A stretch of 49,641 nt of DNA from CANHBY01 sp031374415. GTDB taxonomy: Bacteria; Pseudomonadota; Gammaproteobacteria; Burkholderiales; Burkholderiaceae_C. The position numbers and the translations under genes are program-made. The notes under the pieces were generated by a model that saw only the letters and a list, made by a program, of their open reading frames with translations, searched no databases and was not told the DNA's origin. The stretch is from the NCBI GenBank assembly GCA_031374415.1, contig JANMGB010000059.1, forward strand, positions 1 through 49,641, given 5' to 3'. Positions 1 to 7,228 of the stretch are shown piece by piece (within the stretch, counting starts at the first letter, position 1; each line of letters begins with the position of its first letter).

Positions 1-44
1 TAGCCTGGGTCTGGGGCAGCGAGTGGATCCTGGGCTGGGTTTGA
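1..44 (+). CDS. CopD-like membrane protein, C-terminal end only
   Basis: Partial gene cut by the window edge. Reading from base 3, the last 13 codons encode AWVWGSEWILGWV and a TGA stop at 42-44, which is the same C-terminus as the complete gene that follows at 64-525. The nucleotides are identical to 482-525. It is therefore the end of another copy of the same CopD-like gene, making an array of at least three. Nothing can be said about the rest of this copy. Confidence 0.75.
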   Translation, partial: AWVWGSEWILGWV

Positions 45-63
45 CGTTGAATGGAACTGATCG

Positions 64-525
64 ATGATCTACGCGACCCTCAAGACTGTTCATGTGCTGT
101 CCATCATCGTGTGGATCGGCGGCATGCTGTTTGCGCACTTCTTCCTGCGACCGGCGGCTGCTCAGCTGGAGGTCCAGGCGCGGCTGCGGCTGATGCACGA
201 CGTGCTCGGGCGCTTCTTCCAAGCCGTGCTGGTGGCCTCGCTGCTGACTCTGGCCAGCGGCGTGTGGATGCTGGGCCGTGTGGCCAAGCAGGCGGTGCAG
301 TCGGGGGGCAACTTCGAGATGCCGCTGGCCTGGACCGTCATGGCGGTGCTGGGCGTCGCCATGGTGGCGATCTTCATGCACATCCGCTTCGCGCTCTACA
401 AGCGGCTCGCCCGATCCGTGGCGGCGTCCGAGTGGGCCGCCGGCGGCGCGGCCCTGGCCGCTACGACCGGCCTGCTGCTGATAGCCTGGGTCTGGGGCAG
501 CGAGTGGATCCTGGGCTGGGTTTGA
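64..525 (+). CDS. CopD-like integral membrane protein, array copy
   Basis: 153-residue hydrophobic protein with about four predicted membrane segments. The first (residues 5-30) carries the HVLSIIVWIGGMLFAHFFL stretch typical of the short CopD / copper-resistance-D-like membrane family. Members are thought to sit in the inner membrane; their substrate is not established. It starts 20 bases after the stop of the partial upstream copy and is followed 20 bases later by another copy at 545. Its last 25 residues (from ALAATTGLLL) differ entirely from the last copy's end, so the 3' ends are not homologous although the first 125 residues are. Function is inferred from family resemblance only. Confidence 0.8.
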   Translation: MIYATLKTVHVLSIIVWIGGMLFAHFFLRPAAAQLEVQARLRLMHDVLGRFFQAVLVASLLTLASGVWMLGRVAKQAVQSGGNFEMPLAWTVMAVLGVAMVAIFMHIRFALYKRLARSVAASEWAAGGAALAATTGLLLIAWVWGSEWILGWV

Positions 526-544
526 CGTTGAATGGAACTGATCG

Positions 545-1021
545 ATGATCTACGCGACCCTCAAGACTGTTCATGTGCTGTCCATCATCGTGTGGATCGG
601 TGGCATGGTGTTTGCGCACTTCTTCCTGCGCCCGGCCGTCGCCCAGCTCGAACCCGCTGTGCGGGTGCGCCTGATGCACGATGTGCTCGGCCGTTTCTTC
701 AAGGCGGTGCTGGTGGCGTCCTTGCTGACGCTGGTCAGCGGTGTCTGGATGCTGGGACGCGTTGCCAAGCAGGTGGTGCAGTCGGGTGGCAGCTTCGAGA
801 TGCCGCTGGCCTGGACTGTCATGGCGGCGCTTGGGGTCGCCATGGTGGCGATCTTCATGCACATCCGCTTTGCCCTCTTTAAGAGGCTCGACCGGGCCGT
901 GGCAGCCTCCGAGTGGACCGCCGGTGGTGCGGCCCTGGTGCAAATTCGAACCTGGGTCTCGATCAACCTCGGCCTGGGCGTCGTGGTGCTGCTCGTGACG
1001 CTGATGCGCTGGACGACTTGA
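545..1021 (+). CDS. CopD-like integral membrane protein, last array copy
   Basis: 158-residue paralogue of the gene at 64-525. Residues 1-125 match closely, with scattered substitutions such as EPAVRVRL for EVQARLRL. The C-terminus is different: IRTWVSINLGLGVVVLLV, a charged turn followed by a final membrane helix, which looks like the ordinary ending of the CopD-like family. This last copy is therefore probably the ancestral form and the upstream copies carry a replaced tail. It ends 45 bases before the recognisable part of the truncated COQ7-like gene on the other strand. Confidence 0.8.
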   Translation: MIYATLKTVHVLSIIVWIGGMVFAHFFLRPAVAQLEPAVRVRLMHDVLGRFFKAVLVASLLTLVSGVWMLGRVAKQVVQSGGSFEMPLAWTVMAALGVAMVAIFMHIRFALFKRLDRAVAASEWTAGGAALVQIRTWVSINLGLGVVVLLVTLMRWTT

Positions 1022-1190
1022 GCCCCAGACCCTGCAGACGCATTTCCATCGGGCTGACGCCTAACGCCACCGCACCTGTCTCGCCGGCGTGGTCGGTGCG
1101 CAGGTCGGCCACAAGCCTTAAGGGCAGCGGACGGGCATCGAGCGGTCCGAGCCTTGTGGGCGAAGCCGAGTTAACCGATTCAGCTGTCAC
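963..1190 (-). pseudogene. Truncated COQ7-like (demethoxyubiquinone hydroxylase-type) gene
   Basis: The reading frame starts with GTG at 1190, overlapping the TGA stop of the flavin oxidoreductase by four bases (GTGA), the usual sign of translational coupling. Residues 23-42 read PLRLVADLRTDHAGETGAVA, which resembles the N-terminal iron-binding region of the ferritin-like COQ7 family (DHAGE...GA). After about residue 42 (base 1065) the resemblance stops; the frame continues for 33 residues of unrelated sequence antisense to the CopD-like gene. The remaining roughly 130 residues of a normal COQ7-type protein are absent. It was probably the second gene of the oxidoreductase operon before a rearrangement that also involved the CopD array. 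Confidence 0.55.
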
Positions 1191-2335
1191 AGCTGTGCCT
1201 CCAACTGCTTGCCAAGGTCTTGATCCACCGCGCTGAAACCGCTGTGTCCGCTGCGATGACTCAAGCCCTCCGCGACTGCTCGCGCCATGTCGACACCGCT
1301 GCGGTGGACCCGGTCAACCTGACTCGCAACAACACTGTCGCCGCACACGCCCAATTGCGCCTCGTCGTCCCACAAGCACTGGGTTCGTCGGGGCGTGGTG
1401 GCAGGCGTTTCAACGATGGCATGGCGCCACTGCTGCGCCCGGAGGTAGTTGGGCGTCACCCGCCGGCCTGCGAGCGCCCTAAAGTTCTCCAGCAGCAGGT
1501 CGGCCACGGTATCGGCGTCCACATCCTCGTGGTGCAAGGACCAGCGTTGGTCAGCTTCGATGAACCAGCGCTGGGGTCCGATGGCGCGCCGCCCCGGCTT
1601 GCTGTGCATGGCGGCGACGCGCTCGATGGGGCTGGCCTGGAATTCAAGGTAGCTGGGCAATCGAACAGGTCGTTCGGTCCCCAGCAGCAGCACCCAGCGG
1701 CTGCCGTAGCGCACCGCACGCAGGGCAGCGGTCAGTTCTGCCGACTCCCGCACGAGCGGCACTGCCAAGGGCGCTGGGATGGCGAGCACCAGGGCTTGAA
1801 AGTTCTCTTCAATCTCGCCAGCCAAGCTGCTCAGGACCCACCTGATGCCTCGACGCTCGGCCTGCAGGATGGGTGTGTTCAAGCGAACCTGCAATGGCCG
1901 CGCAAGGGAGTCGGCCAGGGCCACCATCGACGGCACACCGACAGCACCCATCAGTTTCAGGGTGCGCTCGACATCCGCCTCGCTTTCATTTTGCTTCCAA
2001 GCTTTTTGGTTGCGCTCCTCTTCAGCAGGCGTTTGCGCAACGGTCCACGGGTGCAGCGCGGCCAGCTCGCCCGGCGGTTGCACGGCATGAGCGGCCAGGC
2101 GGGTGACACCGCTGATGCACTGGGCCCCGTCATCAAACAGGCCCAGGCGGGTGCTGCGTGAACTGCAGCGCCCGCCCAGGCGGGCATCGGCTTCGAAGAC
2201 GACGGGATCGCAGCCGCGAAGGCGCAACTCCCGGGCGCAGGTCAGACCGGCGATGCCGCCGCCGACGACTGCGACCCGCGGTGGCGACTGGGTTTTGAAC
2301 CGGCTGTCACTAGCGCTGCTGCTATGATCGTGCAT
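1187..2335 (-). CDS. Renalase-like NAD/FAD-dependent oxidoreductase
   Basis: 382-residue flavoprotein. Residues 20-50 hold a Rossmann dinucleotide-binding motif, VAVVGGGIAGLTCARELRLR, followed by an acidic residue at the end of the second strand (VVFEAD) and the LGGRCSSR stretch seen in amine-oxidase/renalase-type enzymes (COG3380-like). These enzymes oxidise small amines or nicotinamide isomers with FAD in the cytoplasm; the substrate here is unknown. The start ATG at 2335 is preceded by AGAGGTAAT on the minus strand as ribosome binding site. It is transcribed away from the ECF sigma gene at 2728, and its upstream region carries a GCAACTT box also present before the sigma gene, suggesting it belongs to that regulon. 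Confidence 0.8.
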   Translation of the reverse strand: MHDHSSSASDSRFKTQSPPRVAVVGGGIAGLTCARELRLRGCDPVVFEADARLGGRCSSRSTRLGLFDDGAQCISGVTRLAAHAVQPPGELAALHPWTVAQTPAEEERNQKAWKQNESEADVERTLKLMGAVGVPSMVALADSLARPLQVRLNTPILQAERRGIRWVLSSLAGEIEENFQALVLAIPAPLAVPLVRESAELTAALRAVRYGSRWVLLLGTERPVRLPSYLEFQASPIERVAAMHSKPGRRAIGPQRWFIEADQRWSLHHEDVDADTVADLLLENFRALAGRRVTPNYLRAQQWRHAIVETPATTPRRTQCLWDDEAQLGVCGDSVVASQVDRVHRSGVDMARAVAEGLSHRSGHSGFSAVDQDLGKQLEAQL

Positions 2336-2372
2336 GGCTATTACCTCTTCTATTGTGGTTGGCTGGCCTCTT

Positions 2373-2400
2373 AATTACGTCTTCTTATTGGAAAAGTTGC
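2373..2400 (-). promoter_or_regulatory. Candidate ECF-sigma promoter of the flavin oxidoreductase
   Basis: Read on the minus strand: GCAACTT (2400-2394), 15 bases, then GTAATT (2378-2373), resembling the RpoE-type -35 GGAACTT with an AT-containing -10. It lies 38 bases upstream of the ATG. The same GCAACTT heptamer occurs twice in front of the divergent sigma gene. Inferred from pattern only. Confidence 0.35.
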
Positions 2401-2613
2401 ACCTGCGCGGGGACCATCCGCAGGGGATTCACCCCACCGGGCATCAAGGGTTGGCATTGAGTGCACCGCATGAGGGATTGACGCTGTTCTGTGCAGGGCT
2501 CGCACCCAGGCCGCGGGTTCAGGGTCGGCGGGCCGCTCCGGGTTGCCGCTTCCGCACCGCCAAATTCGGCGGCGGGTCAGCCAACAGGGCCGCACTGCAA
2601 GGTAATTTTTTGC

Positions 2614-2642
2614 GCAACTTGCAACTTTGGCGGCGCGCCTGA
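2614..2642 (+). promoter_or_regulatory. Candidate autoregulated ECF-sigma promoter
   Basis: GCAACTT at 2614-2620 is followed after 16 bases by GCCTGA at 2637-2642, close to the RpoE-type consensus GGAACTT-N16-GTCTGA. A second GCAACTT follows immediately at 2621-2627, forming a tandem pair. ECF sigma genes of this class commonly transcribe themselves, which fits the location upstream of the sigma gene. Confidence 0.4.
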
Positions 2643-2727
2643 GTATGGACAGTGGTACTGCCAGCGCGATGGCGCGCCGTCGGCCTTTGCTGCGATGTCG
2701 GTTCGCGCGTGGTGCAAGGGGTTCCAG

Positions 2728-3330
2728 GTGAGAGATGACCTTCTCGCAGGCGCTATCGACGCGGCGCTGGTCGCGCGGGCCCATCAAGGCGAGACCGTCG
2801 CGTTTGAAGTGCTGGTGGTGAAGTACCAGCGCCGGGTTGCCGCAACGATTCGGCGGTTCGTGCGTGACGATGCCATCACCGAAGAGTTGACACAGGAGGT
2901 TTTCTTGAGTGCCTTTCTTGCTTTGTCGAGCTTCAAGCCGGAGGGTGATTTCGCGGCTTGGCTGTTCACGATTGCCCGCAACGCGGCCAGGAGCTATCTG
3001 CGCAGCGGGCAGAACCGGCAGGACGACCGCCCCGTTGAAGTGCTCGACAATCCGGGTGACGACGACAGATTCGGGGCCGCCCCCAGCCCAGAGGAAGAGG
3101 TGATGGCGAACCAGCTTTTCGAACGCATCGACACCGAAGTAGCAGCCCTGCCCGAGGTCCAGCGACGGGCGCTGCTGATGCGAGAGGTCGAAGGGCTTGA
3201 CTACAAGACCATCGCAACAGCGCTCGAGCAGCCCGTGAACACCGTCAAGTCCCACATTTTCCGGGCGCGCGACGCGATAGCCCGTCGTGTACGCCCGCTT
3301 CTTGCACCCACGCGCCACAGGCGCTGGTAG
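2728..3330 (+). CDS. rpoE: RpoE-type ECF RNA polymerase sigma factor
   Basis: About 200 residues. Region 2 includes the core-binding and -10 recognition stretch (FEVLVVKYQRRVAATI, then DAITEELTQEVFLSAF, then FAAWLFTIARNAARSYLR). Region 4 includes LPEVQRRALLMREVEGLDYK followed by the helix-turn-helix TIATALEQPVNTVKSHIFRA. This is the standard two-domain layout of an ECF sigma factor. I chose the GTG at 2728, with AAGGGG about six bases upstream and an N-terminus that lines up with family members; an in-frame ATG at 2695 would add 11 residues. It directs RNA polymerase to stress promoters, here probably its own and that of the divergent flavin oxidoreductase. The anti-sigma gene follows 10 bases later. 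Confidence 0.92.
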   Translation: MRDDLLAGAIDAALVARAHQGETVAFEVLVVKYQRRVAATIRRFVRDDAITEELTQEVFLSAFLALSSFKPEGDFAAWLFTIARNAARSYLRSGQNRQDDRPVEVLDNPGDDDRFGAAPSPEEEVMANQLFERIDTEVAALPEVQRRALLMREVEGLDYKTIATALEQPVNTVKSHIFRARDAIARRVRPLLAPTRHRRW

Positions 3331-3340
3331 GAGTCACGCC

Positions 3341-3553
3341 ATGAACGAAGCCGCACGCCTGCTAGACGGCGAACTGACGCAAGCCGAGTTGACGACGTTG
3401 CTTGAGCGCCTGAAGCACGATGCCACGCTGCGCGACGAAATCTCGGCGCATCAGTTGATACGCGACGGCTTGGCTGGGCTTCGTTCACCGGATGCTGGCT
3501 ACACGCTGCGCATCCTGGCCGCGGTGAGACGAGCCCAACAGCTCAAACCTTGA
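3341..3553 (+). CDS. Short RseA-like anti-sigma factor, sigma-binding domain only
   Basis: 70-residue protein beginning MNEAARLLDGELTQAEL, which resembles the N-terminal sigma-binding domain of RseA/MucA (the short acidic LxDGEL motif followed by helices ending in LIRDGLAGL). Full RseA proteins are about 190-220 residues, with a membrane segment and a periplasmic domain that is cut by DegS/RseP. Here translation stops at residue 70 with no hydrophobic segment, so regulated membrane proteolysis cannot apply. The ribosome binding site AGGAG overlaps the sigma gene's stop codon, so the two are translated together. It presumably holds the sigma factor inactive in the cytoplasm, unless it is a degraded gene. 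Confidence 0.75.
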   Translation: MNEAARLLDGELTQAELTTLLERLKHDATLRDEISAHQLIRDGLAGLRSPDAGYTLRILAAVRRAQQLKP

Positions 3554-3629
3554 ACCTAGAAACGGCAGTTGAACGCGGCCTTCGGCAGGTGCACGCCTTG
3601 CCGGGCGAGGCGATGGGTGCGGGTGACGC

Positions 3630-4052
3630 TCAGGACTGCGTTGCCTGCACCGGGATGCCGCGAGCAACGAGTTCGTCGATGCGCGCCATGACCAGCGCGC
3701 CGCTCGCCGAGTAGGGATCAAATTCCGGCCAGACGATCTTCGTCTGCGGGTCGACGTCGGACAAGCTGACCCGTGCCATGGACCATCCGCGGTAGCGCCG
3801 CTCGGTGATGCTTTCGCAGTGAAGCAGTTCCAGGTTCTTGTGGCGCGGGTCTGCATGAATGCGTGCATACAGAGCCGTCACCTTGCTACGCTCGCCTTCG
3901 AGGGCCTGTAAGTACACACCCTGGCCTTCGCAGAGCATGCCTGTGATGTCGTTTTGCGTGTTCCAGACTTGGGCCTTGCGCAAGATCGAGTCGGTCAGCG
4001 CATCGGTTTGAGGCCCTGCGTGTCTGCTCAAGTAGATCAGGCGGATCAGCAT
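3630..4052 (-). CDS. BLUF-domain blue-light photoreceptor
   Basis: 140-residue single-domain protein. It has every residue used for flavin photochemistry in BLUF proteins: Tyr7 (LIYLSR), Asn31 (the N of NTQNDITGML), Gln49 (YLQALEG), Trp90 and Met92 (GWSM). Each is offset by exactly 14 from the AppA numbering (Y21, N45, Q63, W104, M106). It should bind FAD and rearrange its hydrogen bonds in blue light. There is no attached output domain, only about 45 residues after the core, so it is a short BLUF that must act through a partner. The start MLIRLIYLS at 4052 fits the family; an upstream ATG at 4112 would add 20 unrelated residues. It is convergent with the anti-sigma gene. Confidence 0.9.
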   Translation of the reverse strand: MLIRLIYLSRHAGPQTDALTDSILRKAQVWNTQNDITGMLCEGQGVYLQALEGERSKVTALYARIHADPRHKNLELLHCESITERRYRGWSMARVSLSDVDPQTKIVWPEFDPYSASGALVMARIDELVARGIPVQATQS

Positions 4053-4137
4053 GCTTCGGGTTTCTTCGACGAAGGGGTGGGAGCAGTTGCCCAGCGACCG
4101 AGCCAGTGCCATCGATCAGATGCAAATATCTCTTCAA

Positions 4138-4146
4138 AGTATAACA
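4138..4146 (-). promoter_or_regulatory. Candidate extended -10 promoter of the BLUF gene
   Basis: On the minus strand the sequence reads TGTTATACT, a TGn extended element joined to the near-consensus -10 hexamer TATACT, about 86 bases upstream of the BLUF start codon. No good -35 box is visible, which is common for extended -10 promoters. Confidence 0.35.
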
Positions 4147-4187
4147 AGTGGCAGGTCTGCGCTCGCTCCAAGGGAGACGCGGCACTC

Positions 4188-4450
4188 GTACCCCGTCTCA
4201 GTGGATTTGAAAGGTTGAATTCGCCAAAGCGAACAGGTGGTGCATTGGCAATGCTGAGCATGCGGGAATGCAGTGCGCGGGGATGTTGCTCCTGAGGCAC
4301 CGTCCTGGATCCCCGCCTTCGCGGGGATGACGGGCAGAGGGTTTGGCATCTCCCCATGTCATTCCCACGCAGGCGGGAATCCAGCAGCCTGTGTACTTCA
4401 CTATGGGCCCCGCAACAATTCAACCTTTCAAATTCACTGCGACGGGGTAC
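4188..4450 (+). mobile_element. MITE-like inverted-repeat element, copy 1
   Basis: 263-bp element. The left end GTACCCCGTCTCAGTGGATT... and the reverse complement of the right end match at 32 of 34 positions, extending through TTTGAAAGGTTGAATT. It has no coding capacity. Its core contains two palindromes of the CCCCGCCTTCGCGGGG and CCCGC...GCGGG type. Related copies in the window are at 19632-19931, 21431-21751 and 43591-43900, with partial copies at 7004-7150 and 36524-36592. The size, terminal inverted repeats and lack of genes fit a miniature inverted-repeat transposable element. It lies between the divergent BLUF and cydA genes and may separate or supply regulatory sites. Confidence 0.8.
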
Positions 4451-4534
4451 CAGGGCCTGGGCCGCGAGCCCGCGGATGCAACTTCTGCCACTGCACGGCG
4501 TTAGATAAGGGTAAACCCACTTAGGACGCCCATC

Positions 4535-5932
4535 GTGGACCCACTTCTGCTTGCACGCATCCAGTTCGCGGCCAACATCTCCTTCCACATCCTGTTCCCG
4601 ACCATCAGCATTGCGCTGGGCTGGGCACTCCTTTACTTCAAACTGCGGCACAACCGGTGGGCTCGCAGCCACCAGCTGCCCCTGACTGCCGACACACCCT
4701 GGCTGCGGGCCTATCACCTGTGGGTCAAGGTGTTCGCACTGACCTTCGCGCTCGGCGTGGTCAGCGGCATCACGATGAGTTTCCAGTTCGGCACCAACTG
4801 GCCGGGCTTCATGCAGGCAGTCGGCAACATCGCCGGACCCTTGCTGGCCTACGAGGTGCTGACGGCCTTCTTCCTTGAGGCCACCTTCCTGGGCATCATG
4901 CTCTACGGGCATAGCCGGGTCGGCAACCGACTGCACACTTTGGCCACGGTCCTCGTCGCGGGCGGCACCACCTTGTCGGCGTTCTGGATCATCGTGCTCA
5001 ACTCGTGGATGCACACGCCAGCCGGTTTCGAGCTGCGCGATGGCGTGGCATATGCCACCGATTGGTGGGCCATTGTCTTCAACCCGTCGATGCCCTACCG
5101 GCTGTCGCACATGATGATCGCCTCAGGCCTCACGGTGGCGTTCCTGGTGGCGGGCATCAGCGCCTACCGCTGGCGGCGGGGTGACCGTGGCGACGATGTC
5201 CGGCTCACCATGCGAAGCGGTGTGACGGTTGCGGCGCTGCTGATTCCGCTGCAAATTGTGGTCGGCGACCTGCACGGCTTGAACACGCTGGAGCACCAGC
5301 CGGCCAAGATCGCCGCCATGGAGGGCATCTGGCAAACCCAGAAGGGCGCCCCGATGACCTTGTTCGGCCTGCCCGATGAAGCGGCTCGCGAGACCCGCTT
5401 TGCGATCGAAGTGCCCAAGCTCGCCTCACTGGTGCTGACGCACAAGCTGGACGGGGAGGTGAAAGGGCTGGACGCCTTTGACGGCAAGCACCCGCCGGTG
5501 GCGCCGGTTTTCTTCAGCTTCCGCCTCATGGTCGGCGTCGGCCTGCTGATGCTGGCTGTCAGCTGGATCGGCTGGTGGCAGTTGCGCCCGAACAGCCGCC
5601 GATCCGTGCCTTCGACCCTGCTCACAGGTGCCTTGCTCGCGATGGCGTTTTCGGGTTGGGTGGCTGTGCTCGCTGGCTGGTACACCACCGAAATCGGCCG
5701 TCAGCCGTGGCTGGTCCACGGTGTGCTCACCACGGCGCAAGCTGCCGGGCCGGTGCCGGCGCCGACGATTGCGCTGACGCTGGCGGTCTACGTGACGATG
5801 TACCTTGCGCTGGCGGCGGCCTATGTCGCGACCGTCTTTCGTCTGGCGCGCAAGGTCGGTGCCGTGGACGCGTCGGATTTGGCCACACGCGCCTTGCCCA
5901 CAACCGTGCGCACGGGTGCTGCCCCAGCATGA
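4535..5932 (+). CDS. cydA: Cytochrome bd-type quinol oxidase subunit I (CIO type)
   Basis: 465-residue membrane protein with about nine helices. It oxidises ubiquinol and reduces oxygen to water at high affinity in the inner membrane without pumping protons. Visible family marks are His18 in FHILF (haem ligand), the EVLTAFFLEATFLGIMLYG helix and the GRQPW motif near residue 390. It is shorter than E. coli CydA (522) and has a short Q-loop, which marks the cyanide-insensitive (CioA) branch. The start is a GTG at 4535 with AGGA just upstream. Its stop overlaps the cydB start by four bases (ATGA), so both are made together. Confidence 0.95.
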   Translation: MDPLLLARIQFAANISFHILFPTISIALGWALLYFKLRHNRWARSHQLPLTADTPWLRAYHLWVKVFALTFALGVVSGITMSFQFGTNWPGFMQAVGNIAGPLLAYEVLTAFFLEATFLGIMLYGHSRVGNRLHTLATVLVAGGTTLSAFWIIVLNSWMHTPAGFELRDGVAYATDWWAIVFNPSMPYRLSHMMIASGLTVAFLVAGISAYRWRRGDRGDDVRLTMRSGVTVAALLIPLQIVVGDLHGLNTLEHQPAKIAAMEGIWQTQKGAPMTLFGLPDEAARETRFAIEVPKLASLVLTHKLDGEVKGLDAFDGKHPPVAPVFFSFRLMVGVGLLMLAVSWIGWWQLRPNSRRSVPSTLLTGALLAMAFSGWVAVLAGWYTTEIGRQPWLVHGVLTTAQAAGPVPAPTIALTLAVYVTMYLALAAAYVATVFRLARKVGAVDASDLATRALPTTVRTGAAPA

Positions 5933-6960
5933 ACACGATCGAAGCCGCACTGCAGGCGCCGGGGGGCTGGTTGCCGCTGGCTTTCCTCGCCATCATGGGT
6001 TTGGCGATGTTGGCCTACGTCATCCTCGACGGCTACGACCTGGGCGTGGGCACTTTGCTGGGCGCCGCAGCCGAAGGGGACAAGGACACGATGGTCGCGT
6101 CGATCGGTCCGTTCTGGGATGCCAACGAAACCTGGCTGGTGCTGGGCGTGGGCATCCTGCTGGTGGCCTTCCCACCGGCTCATGGGCTGATCCTGGGCGC
6201 GCTGTACCTGCCGGTGGCGCTGATGCTGGTGGGTTTGACGTTGCGCGGCGTGGCGTTCGACTTTCGCACCAAGGCCGGCGCCGACCGCAAGGCCCTGTGG
6301 AACAGGGCGTTCAATGCGGGGTCGGTGCTGGCCAGCCTGGCGCAAGGCTACATGTTGGGCCGGTGGGTGACCGGCTTCCGTGACGATGGCTGGGCTACGC
6401 TGTTCTCGGCCCTGATCGCCATATGCCTGCTGGGCACCTACATGCTGCTGGGTGCCGGCTGGTTGATCATGAAGACGGAAGGCGCTCTGCAACTCGCCGC
6501 AGTCCGCTGGGCGCGAGCGTCCCTGGGGCTGACGGCCGCGGGGGTGGTGGCGATCTCGGCGGCCACGCCGCTGGTCAGCCCGGCCATCTTCGAGCGTTGG
6601 TTCACCTTGCCCTACGTGGTGTTGCTGGCACCCCTGCCACTGGCCACGGTGCTGCTGTTCTTCATCGTCGAGCGTTCATTGCGGCGGCTGCCGACACGCC
6701 TGGCGCAGAGCAATGCGTACGGCGACTGGGTGCCGTTCGCTGGCGCCGTGGGCATCGTGACGCTGGCCTTCTATGGCCTGGCCTACAGCCTCTTCCCTTG
6801 GCTCGTGGTTGACCGCCTGACGATCTGGCAGGCGGCGAGCAGCACCGAGTCCTTATGGATCATCTTCGTCGGTGCCTGTGTCGTGCTGCCAGTCATCGTG
6901 GGCTACACGGTGTTCAGCTACCAGGTGTTCCGGGGCAAGGCAACGGCCCTGCAGTACTGA
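5929..6960 (+). CDS. cydB: Cytochrome bd-type quinol oxidase subunit II
   Basis: 343-residue membrane protein. It starts at the ATG overlapping the cydA stop. The helix containing YVILDGYDLGVG and the segment GPFWDANETWLVLGVG are characteristic of CydB, which packs against CydA and stabilises the haem sites. I do not see a cydX-like small gene after it. Downstream lies a decayed copy of the inverted-repeat element, then rpe. No FNR/ANR-type operator was found upstream of the operon. Confidence 0.95.
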   Translation: MNTIEAALQAPGGWLPLAFLAIMGLAMLAYVILDGYDLGVGTLLGAAAEGDKDTMVASIGPFWDANETWLVLGVGILLVAFPPAHGLILGALYLPVALMLVGLTLRGVAFDFRTKAGADRKALWNRAFNAGSVLASLAQGYMLGRWVTGFRDDGWATLFSALIAICLLGTYMLLGAGWLIMKTEGALQLAAVRWARASLGLTAAGVVAISAATPLVSPAIFERWFTLPYVVLLAPLPLATVLLFFIVERSLRRLPTRLAQSNAYGDWVPFAGAVGIVTLAFYGLAYSLFPWLVVDRLTIWQAASSTESLWIIFVGACVVLPVIVGYTVFSYQVFRGKATALQY

Positions 6961-7003
6961 ATGCACCGTCAGGCGCCGTGACCCTTGATGTAGGCATCCA
7001 GGC

Positions 7004-7150
7004 TGGCGAAGTACACAGGCTGCTAGGAATGACATGGAGAGATGCCAAACCCTGCGCCCGTCATCCCCGCGCAGGCGGGGATCCAGGAGCGTGCCTCAGG
7101 CGCAACGTCCCCGCGCACCGTATTCCCGCAAGCTCAGCTGGCCAATGCGC
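7004..7150 (-). mobile_element. Decayed internal fragment of the inverted-repeat element
   Basis: The sequence GGCGAAGTACACAGGCTGCT followed by a GTCATCCCCGC palindrome and GCAAGCTCAGCTGGCCAATG matches the interior of the copies at 19632 and 21431 in the same orientation. Both terminal inverted repeats are missing, and one of the two palindromes has been deleted after GGCTGCT. It is an old remnant between cydB and rpe. Confidence 0.65.
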
Positions 7151-7228
7151 GCCCGACAGCCGCCGCGACACGACGGCTTCTACAATCAGCGGCTTGTCGC
7201 AGTGGCCCCACGGCCCACCAGGTTTCCC

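Larger units (their letters stand above)
1..600 (+). repeat. Tandem gene duplication, 481-bp unit
   Basis: Bases 1-119 are identical to 482-600, a displacement of 481 bp. The identical block spans the end of one gene, the spacer and the first 56 bases of the next gene. The gene bodies between have diverged more, so the junctions look freshly homogenised by unequal crossing-over or gene conversion. The array continues off the left edge of the window. Confidence 0.9.

Noticed and set aside
1060..1075. GCCTAAC next to the CopD array, resembling half of an integron attC core
   Set aside because: No matching GTTRRRY half was found at a suitable distance and there is no integrase gene, so a chance match is more likely.
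4046..5110. Long minus-strand open frames antisense to cydA and across element copy 1
   Set aside because: They are high-GC shadow frames; the plus strand encodes clear CydA motifs and the repeat element is non-coding.
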